This document shows positions 26,167-33,893 of a DNA stretch of 64,000 nt, in pieces. The DNA lies in the NCBI RefSeq assembly GCF_008014745.1, contig NZ_VPFD01000005.1, forward strand, positions 62,001 to 126,000, in the 5' to 3' direction. Every line of letters begins with the position of its first letter. Position 1 is the stretch's first letter. A program made the position numbers and the translations under genes. The stretch comes from Massilia arenae (GTDB taxonomy: Bacteria > Pseudomonadota > Gammaproteobacteria > Burkholderiales > Burkholderiaceae_D). Below the pieces are notes generated by a model that saw only the letters and a program-made list of their open reading frames with translations, was not told the origin of the DNA and did no database searches.

Positions 26167-27063
26167 GTGAAAAACGACCTCGCCTCCCACCTCGAATTCT
26201 TCGTCCTGCTGGCACGCCACGGCAACCTGTCGGCCGCCGCGCGCGAGCTGGACCTGACCCCGCCCGCCGCCACCAAGCGCCTGGCGCAGCTGGAACAACA
26301 CCTGGGCGTGCGCCTGGTCAACCGCACCACCCGCACCAGCAGCCTGACGCCGGAAGGCGAAACCTATCTGCACTACGCGACCCGGATCCTGGCCGAGCTG
26401 CGCGAGATGGAAGAAGCGGTGTCCAGCACGCGCTCGGTGCCGCGTGGGCTGCTGAAGGTGAACGCCTCGCTGGGCTTCGGGCGCACCGCGATCGCGCCGC
26501 TCGTCTCGAGCTTCGCCCAGCGCTATCCGCAGGTCGAGGTGCAGCTCGACGTCACCGACCGCCCGGTCGACCTGGTTGCGAACGGCATCGACCTGGCGAT
26601 CCGCTTCGGCGAGCTGCCCGACCAGCGCCTGGTGGCGCGCCGCATCATGTCGAACCGGCGCTTCCTGTGCGCCTCGCCGCGCTACCTCGAACGGCATGGA
26701 GAGCCGGGCAGCCTGGCCGACCTGGCACAGCACCGCTGCATCGTCCATCGCCAGAACGAGGACGCGCACGGCGTGTGGCGCTTGGTGCACGAGGGCCGCA
26801 ATGTCTCGGTGAAGGTACAGGGCACGCTATCGAGCAACGATGGCGACATCGCCCTCGGCTGGGCGCTCGACGGCCACGGCATCCTGGTGCGCTCGGAATG
26901 GGACTTGAAAAAATACGTCGACAGCGGCCGCCTGCGCATCGTGCTGCCGCAGTACGTGCAGCCGGCGGCCGACCTGTACGTGGTCTATCCGGGCGGACGC
27001 CGGCAATCGGCGCGGGCGCGCGCCTTCATCGATTTCCTGGCCGCGCAGTTCGCGCCTTCTTGA
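26167..27063 (+). CDS. LysR-type transcriptional regulator (next to tartrate dehydratase)
   Basis: 298 residues from a GTG start. Helix-turn-helix near residues 17-40 (GNLSAAARELDLTPPAATKRLAQLE), then the effector-binding domain with VELDVTDRPVDLVANGIDLAIRFGEL-like segment and RRIMSNRRFLCASPRYLERHG. It is divergent from tarD with 90 bases between, so it probably activates D-tartrate use. It resembles the LysR at 22259, both having the same RRLMANHRILCA/RRIMSNRRFLCA stretch, suggesting a duplicated regulator for two tartrate genes. Confidence 0.9.
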   Translation: MKNDLASHLEFFVLLARHGNLSAAARELDLTPPAATKRLAQLEQHLGVRLVNRTTRTSSLTPEGETYLHYATRILAELREMEEAVSSTRSVPRGLLKVNASLGFGRTAIAPLVSSFAQRYPQVEVQLDVTDRPVDLVANGIDLAIRFGELPDQRLVARRIMSNRRFLCASPRYLERHGEPGSLADLAQHRCIVHRQNEDAHGVWRLVHEGRNVSVKVQGTLSSNDGDIALGWALDGHGILVRSEWDLKKYVDSGRLRIVLPQYVQPAADLYVVYPGGRRQSARARAFIDFLAAQFAPS

Positions 27064-27069
27064 GTTGGC

Positions 27070-27837
27070 TCAGGCGCCGCCGGTCACCAGCATCGTGACG
27101 GCAGCCGCCAGCAGCACCGAGCTGAACGCCACCCGCAACAGCCGTGGCGGCAGGGTATGCGCCAGGTGCACGCCCCACGACACGGTCAGCACCCCGCCCA
27201 GCGCCAGCGGCAGGCCCACCTGCCAGTCGACCGCGCCGCTATGGCCATAGGTGGCCAGCGCCACGAAGGCGCCCGGCACCACCAGCGCCAGCGCCATGCC
27301 CTGGGCGCGCGTCTGCGGCATCTTGAACAGGCTCACCAGCGCCGGCACCACTACCATGCCGCCGCCGATCGTGAAGAAACCCGATACCGCGCCGCTGGCG
27401 ATGCCGATCGCCGGCATCAGCCGGCGCGGCACTTCCCTCGCGGGCGGCGGGGGCGCGCCGGTCTTGCGCCGCGACGGCCAGCCGAAGTACAGCGCCAGCG
27501 CGAGCAGGAAAAGCGCGAAGGCGTAGTGCAGCACCTGGGCGTCGATCGCCACCGCGAAGCGCGCCGCCAGCCAGGCGGTCCCGATCGAGCACAGGCCGGC
27601 CACGCCGACCGAGCGCAGGTCGACCGGGTGCTTCTGGTGATAGCGCCAGAAGCCGATCGCCACGTTCGGCGCGATCATCACCAGCGCCGTGCCCTGGGCC
27701 AGGTGCTGGTTCATGCCGTACAACAGGCCCAGCACCGGAATGGCGATCAGGCCGCCGCCGATGCCCAGCATGCCGCCGGCGATGCCGAGCGTGGCGCCCA
27801 GGCCGAAGTTCAATGCAAGGTCGATCACCGAAATCAT
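27070..27837 (-). CDS. TSUP (TauE/SafE) family membrane permease
   Basis: 255 residues, mostly hydrophobic, starting MISVIDLALNFGLGATLGIAGGMLGIGGG. The two related halves carry the family motif GIAGGMLGIGGGLIAIPVL and, in the second half, IGIASGAVSGFFTIGGGMVVVPAL; about eight helices are predicted. TSUP proteins export or import sulfonates, sulfite or other organic anions. The frame extends to a TTG at 27870, but that would run through the malic-enzyme terminator, so ATG 27837 is taken. The ribosome site is weak. It follows maeB on the same strand yet is separated from it by a strong terminator. Confidence 0.88.
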   Translation of the reverse strand: MISVIDLALNFGLGATLGIAGGMLGIGGGLIAIPVLGLLYGMNQHLAQGTALVMIAPNVAIGFWRYHQKHPVDLRSVGVAGLCSIGTAWLAARFAVAIDAQVLHYAFALFLLALALYFGWPSRRKTGAPPPPAREVPRRLMPAIGIASGAVSGFFTIGGGMVVVPALVSLFKMPQTRAQGMALALVVPGAFVALATYGHSGAVDWQVGLPLALGGVLTVSWGVHLAHTLPPRLLRVAFSSVLLAAAVTMLVTGGA

Positions 27838-27846
27838 AGACAAAGC

Positions 27847-27880
27847 CAAAAACGCGACGGCCCCTCGCAAGGGGCCGTCG
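27847..27880 (-). terminator. Intrinsic terminator of maeB
   Basis: On the minus strand CGACGGCCCC (27880-27871 read as its complement) pairs with GGGGCCGTCG (27864-27855) around a 6-base loop, followed by a run of five T at 27852-27848. It lies 20 bases after the maeB stop. Confidence 0.88.
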
Positions 27881-27899
27881 TATGGGAAGGATTACCGCC

Positions 27900-30101
27900 T
27901 TAGACGACCTGCGCCGCCGCCAGCGCCGTCATGTTGACGATGCGGCGCACGGTGGCGCTCGGGCTCAGGATGTGCACCGACTTGGCCGCGCCCAACAGGA
28001 TCGGACCCACCGTCACGCCCTTGCCGCTGGCGACCTTGAGCACATTGAACAGGATGTTGGCCGCGTCCAGCGACGGCATCACCAGCAGGTTGGCGCTGCC
28101 CGTGTAGCCGGCGTCGATCCCGTAGATGTCGCGGATTTCCTGCGACAACGCGGCGTCGCCGTGGATCTCGCCGACCACCGCCAGCTCGGGGGACTGTTCG
28201 GCCAGCAGCGCGCGGGCTTCACGCATGCGGCGCGCCGACGGACGCTCGGACGAACCCTGCGAGGAGTGCGACAGCAGCGCCGCCTTCGGCTCCAGGCCGA
28301 AGTGCTGCAGGGCCTCGGCCGCCAGGCGGGTGATGGCCGCCAGTTCCCGGGCGCTCGGGGTCTCGTTGACGTAGGTGTCGGTGATGAACAGGGTCAGCTT
28401 GTCGAGCACCAGCGCGTTCATCGCGGCCAGCACTTCGGCGCCCGGCGCCACGCCGATTTCGTTCCTCACGTGTTCCAGGTGGCTGTCATAGCTGCCGGTC
28501 ATGCCGCAGATCAGGGCGTCGACCTGGCCCGACTTCAGCAGGCGCGTGCCTTGCAGCGTGGTGTCGGCTTGCGCCGCGATGACCGTGTAGTCCACGCCCG
28601 CCTGCAGGCGCAGGCCGGCCTGCTTGACGGCGCGCGCGATCGCGGTCTCGTCGCCGATCAGCACCGGCTGGGCGATGCCCTCGTCCACCACCGCCTGCAC
28701 CGCGCGCAGCACGCGTGGCTCGTTCGCTTCGGCGTAGGCAACCTTGCGCACATTGGCGCGCGCCTTGTTGAACACGGGCTTCATGAAGAAACCGGTGTGG
28801 TAGATCATCTCGCCCAGCTTGTCACGGTAGGCGTCCATGTCGGCGATCGGACGGGTCGCCACGCCCGACTCGGCGGCCGCTTGCGCCACGCGCGGGGCAA
28901 TCGCCGCCAGCAGCCGCGGATCGAACGGTTTCGGGATGATGTATTCAGGGCCGAAGGTCAGGTCCTGGCCTTCGTAGGCCAGCGCCACCACGTCGCTCGC
29001 CTCGGCTTCGGCCAGTTCGGCGATCGCGGTCACGCAGGCCAGCTTCATCTCGTCGGTGATGCGGGTCGCGCCGCAGTCCAGCGCGCCGCGGAAAATGTAA
29101 GGGAAACACAGCACGTTGTTGACCTGGTTCGGATAGTCCGAACGGCCGGTGGCGATGATGACGTCCGGACGCGCGGCCTTCGCTACTTCCGGACGGATTT
29201 CCGGTTCCGGATTGGCCAGGGCCAGGATCACCGGCTTGTCGGCCATGGTCTTGACCATGTCGCCGCTCAAGACGCCGGCGGTCGAGCAGCCCAGGAACAC
29301 GTCGGCATCCTTGACGATGTCGCCCAGGGTGCGCGCATCGGTCGCCTGCGCATAGCGCGCCTTGTTGGCTTCCATATTCGCTTCGCGGCCCTGCCAGATC
29401 ACGCCCTTCGAGTCGGTGACGTAGATGTTCGACTGCTTCACGCCCAGCAGCACCATCATGTCGAGGCAGGCGATGGCCGCCGCGCCGGCGCCCGAGGCCA
29501 CCAGCTTGATCTGGCCGATGTCCTTGCCCACCACCTTCAGCGCATTGAGCAGCGCGGCGGTCGAGATGATCGCGGTGCCGTGCTGGTCGTCGTGGAAGAC
29601 CGGGATGTTCATGCGCTCGCGCAGCTTCTTCTCGATGTAGAAGCATTCCGGCGCCTTGATGTCCTCCAGGTTGATGCCTCCCACGGTCGGCTCGAGCATG
29701 GCGATGGCGTCGACCAGCTTGTCCGGATCCAGTTCGTCCAGTTCCAGGTCGAACACGTCGACGCCGGCGAATTTCTTGAACAGGCAGCCCTTGCCTTCCA
29801 TGACAGGCTTCGATGCCAGCGGTCCGATATTACCCAGGCCCAGCACCGCGGTGCCGTTCGTGATCACGGCCACCAGGTTGCCGCGCGAGGTGTAATCGAA
29901 GGCGGTCGCCGGGTCGGCGGCGATTTCCTCGCAGGCGTAGGCCACGCCCGGCGAGTAGGCCAGCGACAGGTCGCGCTGGTTCGACAGCGGCTTGGTGGCC
30001 ACCACTTCGATCTTGCCGCGGGTCGGGCTGCGGTGGTATTCGAGCGCGTCGATGCGCAACTGGGTGTTCTGGGCTTCGTTCAGATTACTATCGGTACTCA
30101 T
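27900..30101 (-). CDS. maeB: NADP-dependent malic enzyme, hybrid type with phosphotransacetylase-like domain
   Basis: 733 residues, close to the 759 of E. coli MaeB. The malic enzyme half (about residues 1-430) includes [36 protein letters not shown], the metal site [12 protein letters not shown] and the NADP fold [16 protein letters not shown]. The C-terminal half is the phosphate acetyl/butyryl-transferase domain ([33 protein letters not shown]), thought to be regulatory through acetyl-CoA. It decarboxylates malate to pyruvate, giving NADPH. ATG 30101 has AGGAAGACC upstream; the longer frame is rejected. Near the tartrate genes it may help convert C4 acids to pyruvate. Confidence 0.95.
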   Translation of the reverse strand: MSTDSNLNEAQNTQLRIDALEYHRSPTRGKIEVVATKPLSNQRDLSLAYSPGVAYACEEIAADPATAFDYTSRGNLVAVITNGTAVLGLGNIGPLASKPVMEGKGCLFKKFAGVDVFDLELDELDPDKLVDAIAMLEPTVGGINLEDIKAPECFYIEKKLRERMNIPVFHDDQHGTAIISTAALLNALKVVGKDIGQIKLVASGAGAAAIACLDMMVLLGVKQSNIYVTDSKGVIWQGREANMEANKARYAQATDARTLGDIVKDADVFLGCSTAGVLSGDMVKTMADKPVILALANPEPEIRPEVAKAARPDVIIATGRSDYPNQVNNVLCFPYIFRGALDCGATRITDEMKLACVTAIAELAEAEASDVVALAYEGQDLTFGPEYIIPKPFDPRLLAAIAPRVAQAAAESGVATRPIADMDAYRDKLGEMIYHTGFFMKPVFNKARANVRKVAYAEANEPRVLRAVQAVVDEGIAQPVLIGDETAIARAVKQAGLRLQAGVDYTVIAAQADTTLQGTRLLKSGQVDALICGMTGSYDSHLEHVRNEIGVAPGAEVLAAMNALVLDKLTLFITDTYVNETPSARELAAITRLAAEALQHFGLEPKAALLSHSSQGSSERPSARRMREARALLAEQSPELAVVGEIHGDAALSQEIRDIYGIDAGYTGSANLLVMPSLDAANILFNVLKVASGKGVTVGPILLGAAKSVHILSPSATVRRIVNMTALAAAQVV

Positions 30102-30217
30102 GGTCTTCCTATAACTTGGATGTCGCGGCGTGGAAGGCGGCCTTCCATTCATGGGCAAACATTCTAGCCGAAGCGACACCATCGCGTGTGGACGCGGTTA
30201 CGTACGGTCGTGCTGTT

Positions 30218-31498
30218 TTATGCGCCGCGCAGGCGTACGTACAGCAGCGCCGCGCCGGCGACGTCGCGCGCCAGCAGCAGCAAGGACACCATCAGGAACA
30301 GGCCGGCGGGCCGCGCCAGCACGGCGGGGAACAGGCAGGCCAGCACCAGCAGCGCCAGCCCGGCAAGATGCCAGCGCCACTGGCGCGCGGCCTGCGCCTC
30401 GCCCAGCACCGCCGACATCCTGGGGATGCGTTCGCGCGGCAGACGCTCGTCGTGGGCCAGGTGGTACCAGACCAGGAAGGGCACGATCTTGTACAGCATG
30501 CCGTTCACCGCCGACATCGCGCAGCCCACGATCACGAGCACGCCGGTGAGCAGGGGCAGCGCATCCACCGAATCGAAGACCAGCTCGAACGGAATGAAAT
30601 GCAGCAGCGCCGCCAGCAGCAGGCTGCCCATCGCGAGCAGCCAGTAACGGGTCCCGGTATCCGGCTTGCGCTTGCGGCGCCCTAGCCAGGCCACCGTGGT
30701 GACCGCATAGTGCAGCAGAAGCGCGCCGATGCCGATCTCGCAGGCCAGGGCCCACCAGCCGGCGTCGAACAGCGTCGCCGCACTCCAGCCAAACAGCAGC
30801 GCGAACACCAGCGGAGGCAGCCAGGTCTCGAGCAGACGCGGATAGGTGGCCGTACCCTGGAACATCGGGATCACCTGGAACGACACGGTCGCCGTCAGCA
30901 CGATCACCCAGCCGACCAGGCCCCAGGTGGCGTGGATGTCGGTGAGCAGCGGCGCGTTGAGGCTTCCCACTCCGCCCAGGTAGAGCGCCAGCGCGGCACC
31001 GATCGCGATCGTGATCGCCAGCGCCGCCGCCGCGTAGCGCACGCCTTCCACCAGCGGCTTCGCGCCCGCCGGCACCGGACGCGCGATGGCGGCCCCGATC
31101 GCGCTCAGGAACACGAATCCGGCGCTGCCCAGCAGGCCCGCCGCGAGGTGAAACGCCGTCGCGCCCAGGCTCAGGCCGAGCGCCGCGGCTAGTACGGCCG
31201 TGCCCAGCGCCAGCGCGCACCAGCAAAAGACCGCCACCTGCCGCGCCAGCGGCACCGCCACGCCCGCCGTCACCGGCAACAGCTGGAACAGTGCGCCGAC
31301 GATCGTCATGGTCAGGAAACCCAGCACCACCAGGTGGGTCATGCTCAGCGTGACCGGGGTCCAGCGCAAGACCAGCGCCGCTTCGCCGTGCCACACCAGC
31401 AGCAGCGCCGCCGCCAGCGCGAAGCACGGCGCCGCCAGCATGAACTGCAGCGGCACCCGCAGCGCGGACATCGCCGCGTAGCTCAGGGCGCGCTGCAT
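30218..31498 (-). CDS. NnrS family-like heme/NO-response membrane protein
   Basis: 426 residues with about 12 hydrophobic segments, starting MQRALSYAAMSALRVPLQFML. Features of the NnrS group are a helix with THLVVLGFLTMTIVGALFQLLP, DIHATWGLVGWVIVLTATVSFQVIPMF, and the late YKIVPFLVWYHLAHDERLP with histidines that may bind heme. NnrS proteins protect against nitric oxide and are often under NO- or FNR-type regulators. The start overlaps the end of the DUF2249 gene by 16 bases, so both are in one operon with the Rrf2 regulator. The long open frame upstream of 31498 lies in the DUF2249 gene and is not used. Confidence 0.8.
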   Translation of the reverse strand: MQRALSYAAMSALRVPLQFMLAAPCFALAAALLLVWHGEAALVLRWTPVTLSMTHLVVLGFLTMTIVGALFQLLPVTAGVAVPLARQVAVFCWCALALGTAVLAAALGLSLGATAFHLAAGLLGSAGFVFLSAIGAAIARPVPAGAKPLVEGVRYAAAALAITIAIGAALALYLGGVGSLNAPLLTDIHATWGLVGWVIVLTATVSFQVIPMFQGTATYPRLLETWLPPLVFALLFGWSAATLFDAGWWALACEIGIGALLLHYAVTTVAWLGRRKRKPDTGTRYWLLAMGSLLLAALLHFIPFELVFDSVDALPLLTGVLVIVGCAMSAVNGMLYKIVPFLVWYHLAHDERLPRERIPRMSAVLGEAQAARQWRWHLAGLALLVLACLFPAVLARPAGLFLMVSLLLLARDVAGAALLYVRLRGA

Positions 31499-31728
31499 GC
31501 CATCGCTTCGATCACGAGGTCGTAGCGGGCGTCCGGCCGGCGCGTGGTGCGGTGGTCCCAGCCGCGCCGGTCGAGGATCTCGTACAGCGGAAACGGCTCG
31601 CGGTGGATCAGCACCTGCAGCCGGGCGCCCGGCGGCAGCACGGCAAGCGCATCGAGGATGCGCTCCATCGGCTCGGGCGCCGCCAGCGCCGAGACGTCGA
31701 TCCGGACCGTGTCGGCGATGGCGTTCAT
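31483..31728 (-). CDS. DUF2249 domain protein
   Basis: 81 residues. The sequence IDVSALAAPEPMERILDALAVLPPGARLQVLIHREPFPLYEILDRRGW (given by its ends IDVSALAAPEP and YEILDRRGW) is the compact SirA/TusA-like DUF2249 fold. Such proteins are found with hemerythrin, NnrS and nitrite/NO genes in denitrifiers, and a thiol-independent regulatory or binding role is assumed. ATGA overlap with the Rrf2 gene and a 16-base overlap with the NnrS-like gene show a tight three-gene operon. Confidence 0.85.
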   Translation of the reverse strand: MNAIADTVRIDVSALAAPEPMERILDALAVLPPGARLQVLIHREPFPLYEILDRRGWDHRTTRRPDARYDLVIEAMACSAP

Positions 31729-32243
31729 GCCCCCTCCTCCAGCGTCGAGTGCTGCCAGCGCCAGGCATTCGTGGCCAGCCAGGCCGGCATCTCGCCGTGC
31801 GCCTCCCCGCCGCCGGGAATCAGGTCGGCCAGGGTCACGCGATTGAGTTCGGCCAGATAGGCGGCGGTGGCCACCGCCAGCGACTGCTGCAGGCGGTCGT
31901 CAGGCTGGCGGCACGGCGGCCGCTCGCCATCCTGAGCACTGCGCTGAGCACTGCGCGGATCACTGCGCGCGCCGCGCGCCAGGCCGCGCTCGGTGCAGCG
32001 CACGACTTCGCCCAGGCGGATGTCGCGCGGCGCGCCGGCCAGGCGCATCCCGCCCAGGCGGCCGCGCGAGGTCTCGATCAGGCCCGACGCGGCCAGCACG
32101 CAGGACACCTTGGCCAGGTGGTGGCGCGAAATGCCGTAGCGCTCGGCGATCTCGTTGATGGTCGCGATCCGCTCGCGATGGTTGCCCAGGTAAACCAGCA
32201 GACGCAGGGCATTGTCGGTGAATTCGGTCAGGTGCATGTACAT
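31725..32243 (-). CDS. Rrf2 family transcriptional regulator (NsrR-like)
   Basis: 172 residues. The N-terminal winged helix (HLTEFTDNALRLLVYLG, INEIAERYGISRHHLAKVSCVLAASGLIETSRGRLGGMRL) matches NsrR/IscR proteins, including the early Asp used by NsrR as a cluster ligand. In the cysteine loop only two Cys are seen (VVRCTE and PPCRQPD), 26 residues apart, with an inserted RSDPRSAQRSAQ encoded by a 12-bp tandem repeat; NsrR normally has three close cysteines. The gene heads the DUF2249/NnrS-like operon, so control of nitric-oxide defence is likely. ATG 32243 has GAAGG seven bases upstream; ATG 32237 would put the Asp at position 8 as in NsrR. Confidence 0.85.
   Translation of the reverse strand: MYMHLTEFTDNALRLLVYLGNHRERIATINEIAERYGISRHHLAKVSCVLAASGLIETSRGRLGGMRLAGAPRDIRLGEVVRCTERGLARGARSDPRSAQRSAQDGERPPCRQPDDRLQQSLAVATAAYLAELNRVTLADLIPGGGEAHGEMPAWLATNAWRWQHSTLEEGA
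31933..31968. repeat. Three 12-bp tandem repeats inside the Rrf2 gene
   Basis: TGAGCACTGCGC is repeated exactly at 31933-31944 and 31945-31956, followed by GGATCACTGCGC at 31957-31968. The repeat is in frame (four codons per unit) and encodes the RSDP-RSAQ-RSAQ insertion in the cysteine loop of the regulator. Confidence 0.9.
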
Positions 32244-32280
32244 ATGAACGCCTTCGTGGTTGGTTGATGACGGCGCGGCG

Positions 32281-33066
32281 TCAGCCTTCGTAGGCGCGCA
32301 GGCGCTCGATGTCGAGGATGGTGATGCTGCGCCCGGCGATGCCGACCATGCCGCGGTGGGCCATGTCGTGCAGCACGCGCGAAAAGTATTCGGGCGACAG
32401 CGACAGGCGCGACGCGATCATCTTCTTGCGCGCCGCCAGCGTCACCTCGGCGCCCTGCGCCGGATCGTCCTTGAGCAGGTAGCTGACGATGCGCTGGCTG
32501 CCGCTGCGCAGGGTATAGGATTCGACGTCCGAGATCAGCCCGTGCAGGCGCCGGCTCATGGAAGCCAGCAGGCGCCGCGAGAAACCGGGATTGCGCTCGA
32601 TCTGGGCGTAGATCGCGTGCTTCGAGATGTGCAGCAGCATGCTGTCGGCCAGCGTCTCGGCCTGGGTCATGTAGGGCCGCTCCATGAACAGCGGCGCCTC
32701 GCCGAAGCTCTGGCCGGGGCCGATCAGTTCGACCACCTTCTCGTCGCCTTCGCTCGAGACGATGGAGAGCTTGACGTCGCCGTAGATCACGGCGTGCATG
32801 CCGCTGCAGGATTCGCCGCGTTCGACGACCACGCGGCCGCGCGGCACGTGCAGCTCGGTGGTCGCTTGCGCGAGCATGTCGAGCTGTTCGGACGAGAGGT
32901 CGGCGAACAGGGGCAGGGTTGCCAGGAACTGGCGGGGTGCGATGCGGTGTCGGCTCACGATAAATTCAGGGCGTAGCCCGTGGAAACGAACGAAACGGGG
33001 GCGCCTGGAACATCCGGCGCACCGGAAAGCGCATTCGCTCCAAAGCAGCGATTGCGCATGCCGCAT
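32281..33066 (-). CDS. Crp/Fnr family transcriptional regulator
   Basis: A cyclic-nucleotide-binding-fold sensor domain (LPLFADLSSEQLDMLAQ, VVERGESCSGMHAVIYGDVKL) is joined by a long dimer helix to a winged helix (RKKMIASRLSLSPEYFSRVLHDMAHRGMV). ATG 33066 has AGGA eight bases upstream and gives 261 residues with an N-terminal C12-x3-C16-x2-C19 cluster; GTG 32958 would give 225 residues without it. If real, the cysteines hint at an iron-sulfur sensor, but the fourth Cys of E. coli FNR is absent at the equivalent place. The recognition helix has SPEYFSR, unlike the E-SR motif of FNR (ETISR) only in detail. It is divergent from carbonic anhydrase-narXL across an FNR box. Confidence 0.87.
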   Translation of the reverse strand: MRHAQSLLWSECAFRCAGCSRRPRFVRFHGLRPEFIVSRHRIAPRQFLATLPLFADLSSEQLDMLAQATTELHVPRGRVVVERGESCSGMHAVIYGDVKLSIVSSEGDEKVVELIGPGQSFGEAPLFMERPYMTQAETLADSMLLHISKHAIYAQIERNPGFSRRLLASMSRRLHGLISDVESYTLRSGSQRIVSYLLKDDPAQGAEVTLAARKKMIASRLSLSPEYFSRVLHDMAHRGMVGIAGRSITILDIERLRAYEG

Positions 33067-33093
33067 CCTACAATTCGTTGACTAAACAAAAAC

Positions 33094-33107
33094 TTGATGT
33101 GGATCAA
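33094..33107. promoter_or_regulatory. FNR/ANR box TTGAT-GTGG-ATCAA
   Basis: A perfect match to the consensus TTGAT-N4-ATCAA. A possible -10 hexamer AATAGT lies at 33130-33135, which puts the box near -41.5 for transcription towards carbonic anhydrase, narX and narL. In the other direction the predicted start point would fall downstream of ATG 33066 of the Crp/Fnr gene. Confidence 0.8.
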
Positions 33108-33219
33108 AAACGGCCGAGCTAGCTGTGCAAATAGTCAATTTGACCTAGAAACCGTACGTCGTCATGCCGACTGCCGCCGAAGCCGCCCCTGCCTACAATG
33201 GGGCCAACCGGAGGCCGAC

Positions 33220-33888
33220 ATGCAGGACATCGAAAAATTCATCCGCGGCTTCAGCCGCTTCCAGGAGCAATACCTGAAGGAGCCCACCGCGCTCGACAGC
33301 CTGCGCCAGGGCCAGCATCCGCGCACCCTGGTCATCGGCTGCTGCGATGCGCGGGTCGATCCGGCGCTGCTCACCGGCTGCGATCCGGGCGACATCTTCG
33401 TGGTGCGCAATATCGCCAACCTGGTGCCGCCGTGCGCCCCGGACGCCCCGCCGGGCGTCAGTTCGGCCATCGAGTTCGCGGTGTGCGGCCTGGAGGTGGC
33501 GCGCATCATCGTGCTCGGCCACGCACGCTGCGGCGGGATACGCGCCCTGATGTCGGGCGCACGCATCAGCGAAGAGGCGGAGCAGACCGGCTTCGTCGCG
33601 CGCTGGATGCGGCTGGCCGAACCGGTGCGGCGCGACGTGCTGCGCGAACTGCACCACAAGCACGCCGACGAGCAGTGCCGCGCGGCCGAACTGGCCAGCA
33701 TCCTGCATTCGCTCGACAACCTGTTGACCTATCCGTGGGTCCGCCGCCGCGTCGAGGCTGGTACACTAGCCATGCACGGCTGGTATTTCGACCTTGCCGC
33801 CGGCACCCTGCTCGCCTACTCGGCACGCAAGCAGGAATTCCTGCCCATCCTCGATCCCGTCGCGGTGAACGTGCCGCACGCCGCCTGA
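33220..33888 (+). CDS. Beta-class carbonic anhydrase
   Basis: 222 residues. The zinc site is complete: CCDARVDPA (Cys and the Asp-Arg dyad) and HARCGGI (His and Cys). The overall order, IEKFIRGFSRFQEQYL then LVIGCCDARVDP, VVRNIANLVPP, SSAIEFAVCGLEVARIIVLGHARCGG, is that of Can/CynT-type enzymes. It interconverts CO2 and bicarbonate in the cytoplasm. ATG 33220 has GGAGG eight bases upstream. It ends five bases before narX, and the only evident promoter upstream holds an FNR box, so it appears to be the first gene of an anaerobically induced narXL operon. Confidence 0.93.
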   Translation: MQDIEKFIRGFSRFQEQYLKEPTALDSLRQGQHPRTLVIGCCDARVDPALLTGCDPGDIFVVRNIANLVPPCAPDAPPGVSSAIEFAVCGLEVARIIVLGHARCGGIRALMSGARISEEAEQTGFVARWMRLAEPVRRDVLRELHHKHADEQCRAAELASILHSLDNLLTYPWVRRRVEAGTLAMHGWYFDLAAGTLLAYSARKQEFLPILDPVAVNVPHAA

Positions 33889-33893
33889 ACCGC

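Noticed and set aside
27838..27870. TTG start for the TSUP permease
   Set aside because: Would place the start within the maeB terminator stem.
27882..30167. Long plus-strand frame opposite maeB
   Set aside because: Shadow of maeB; it would also read through the maeB terminator.
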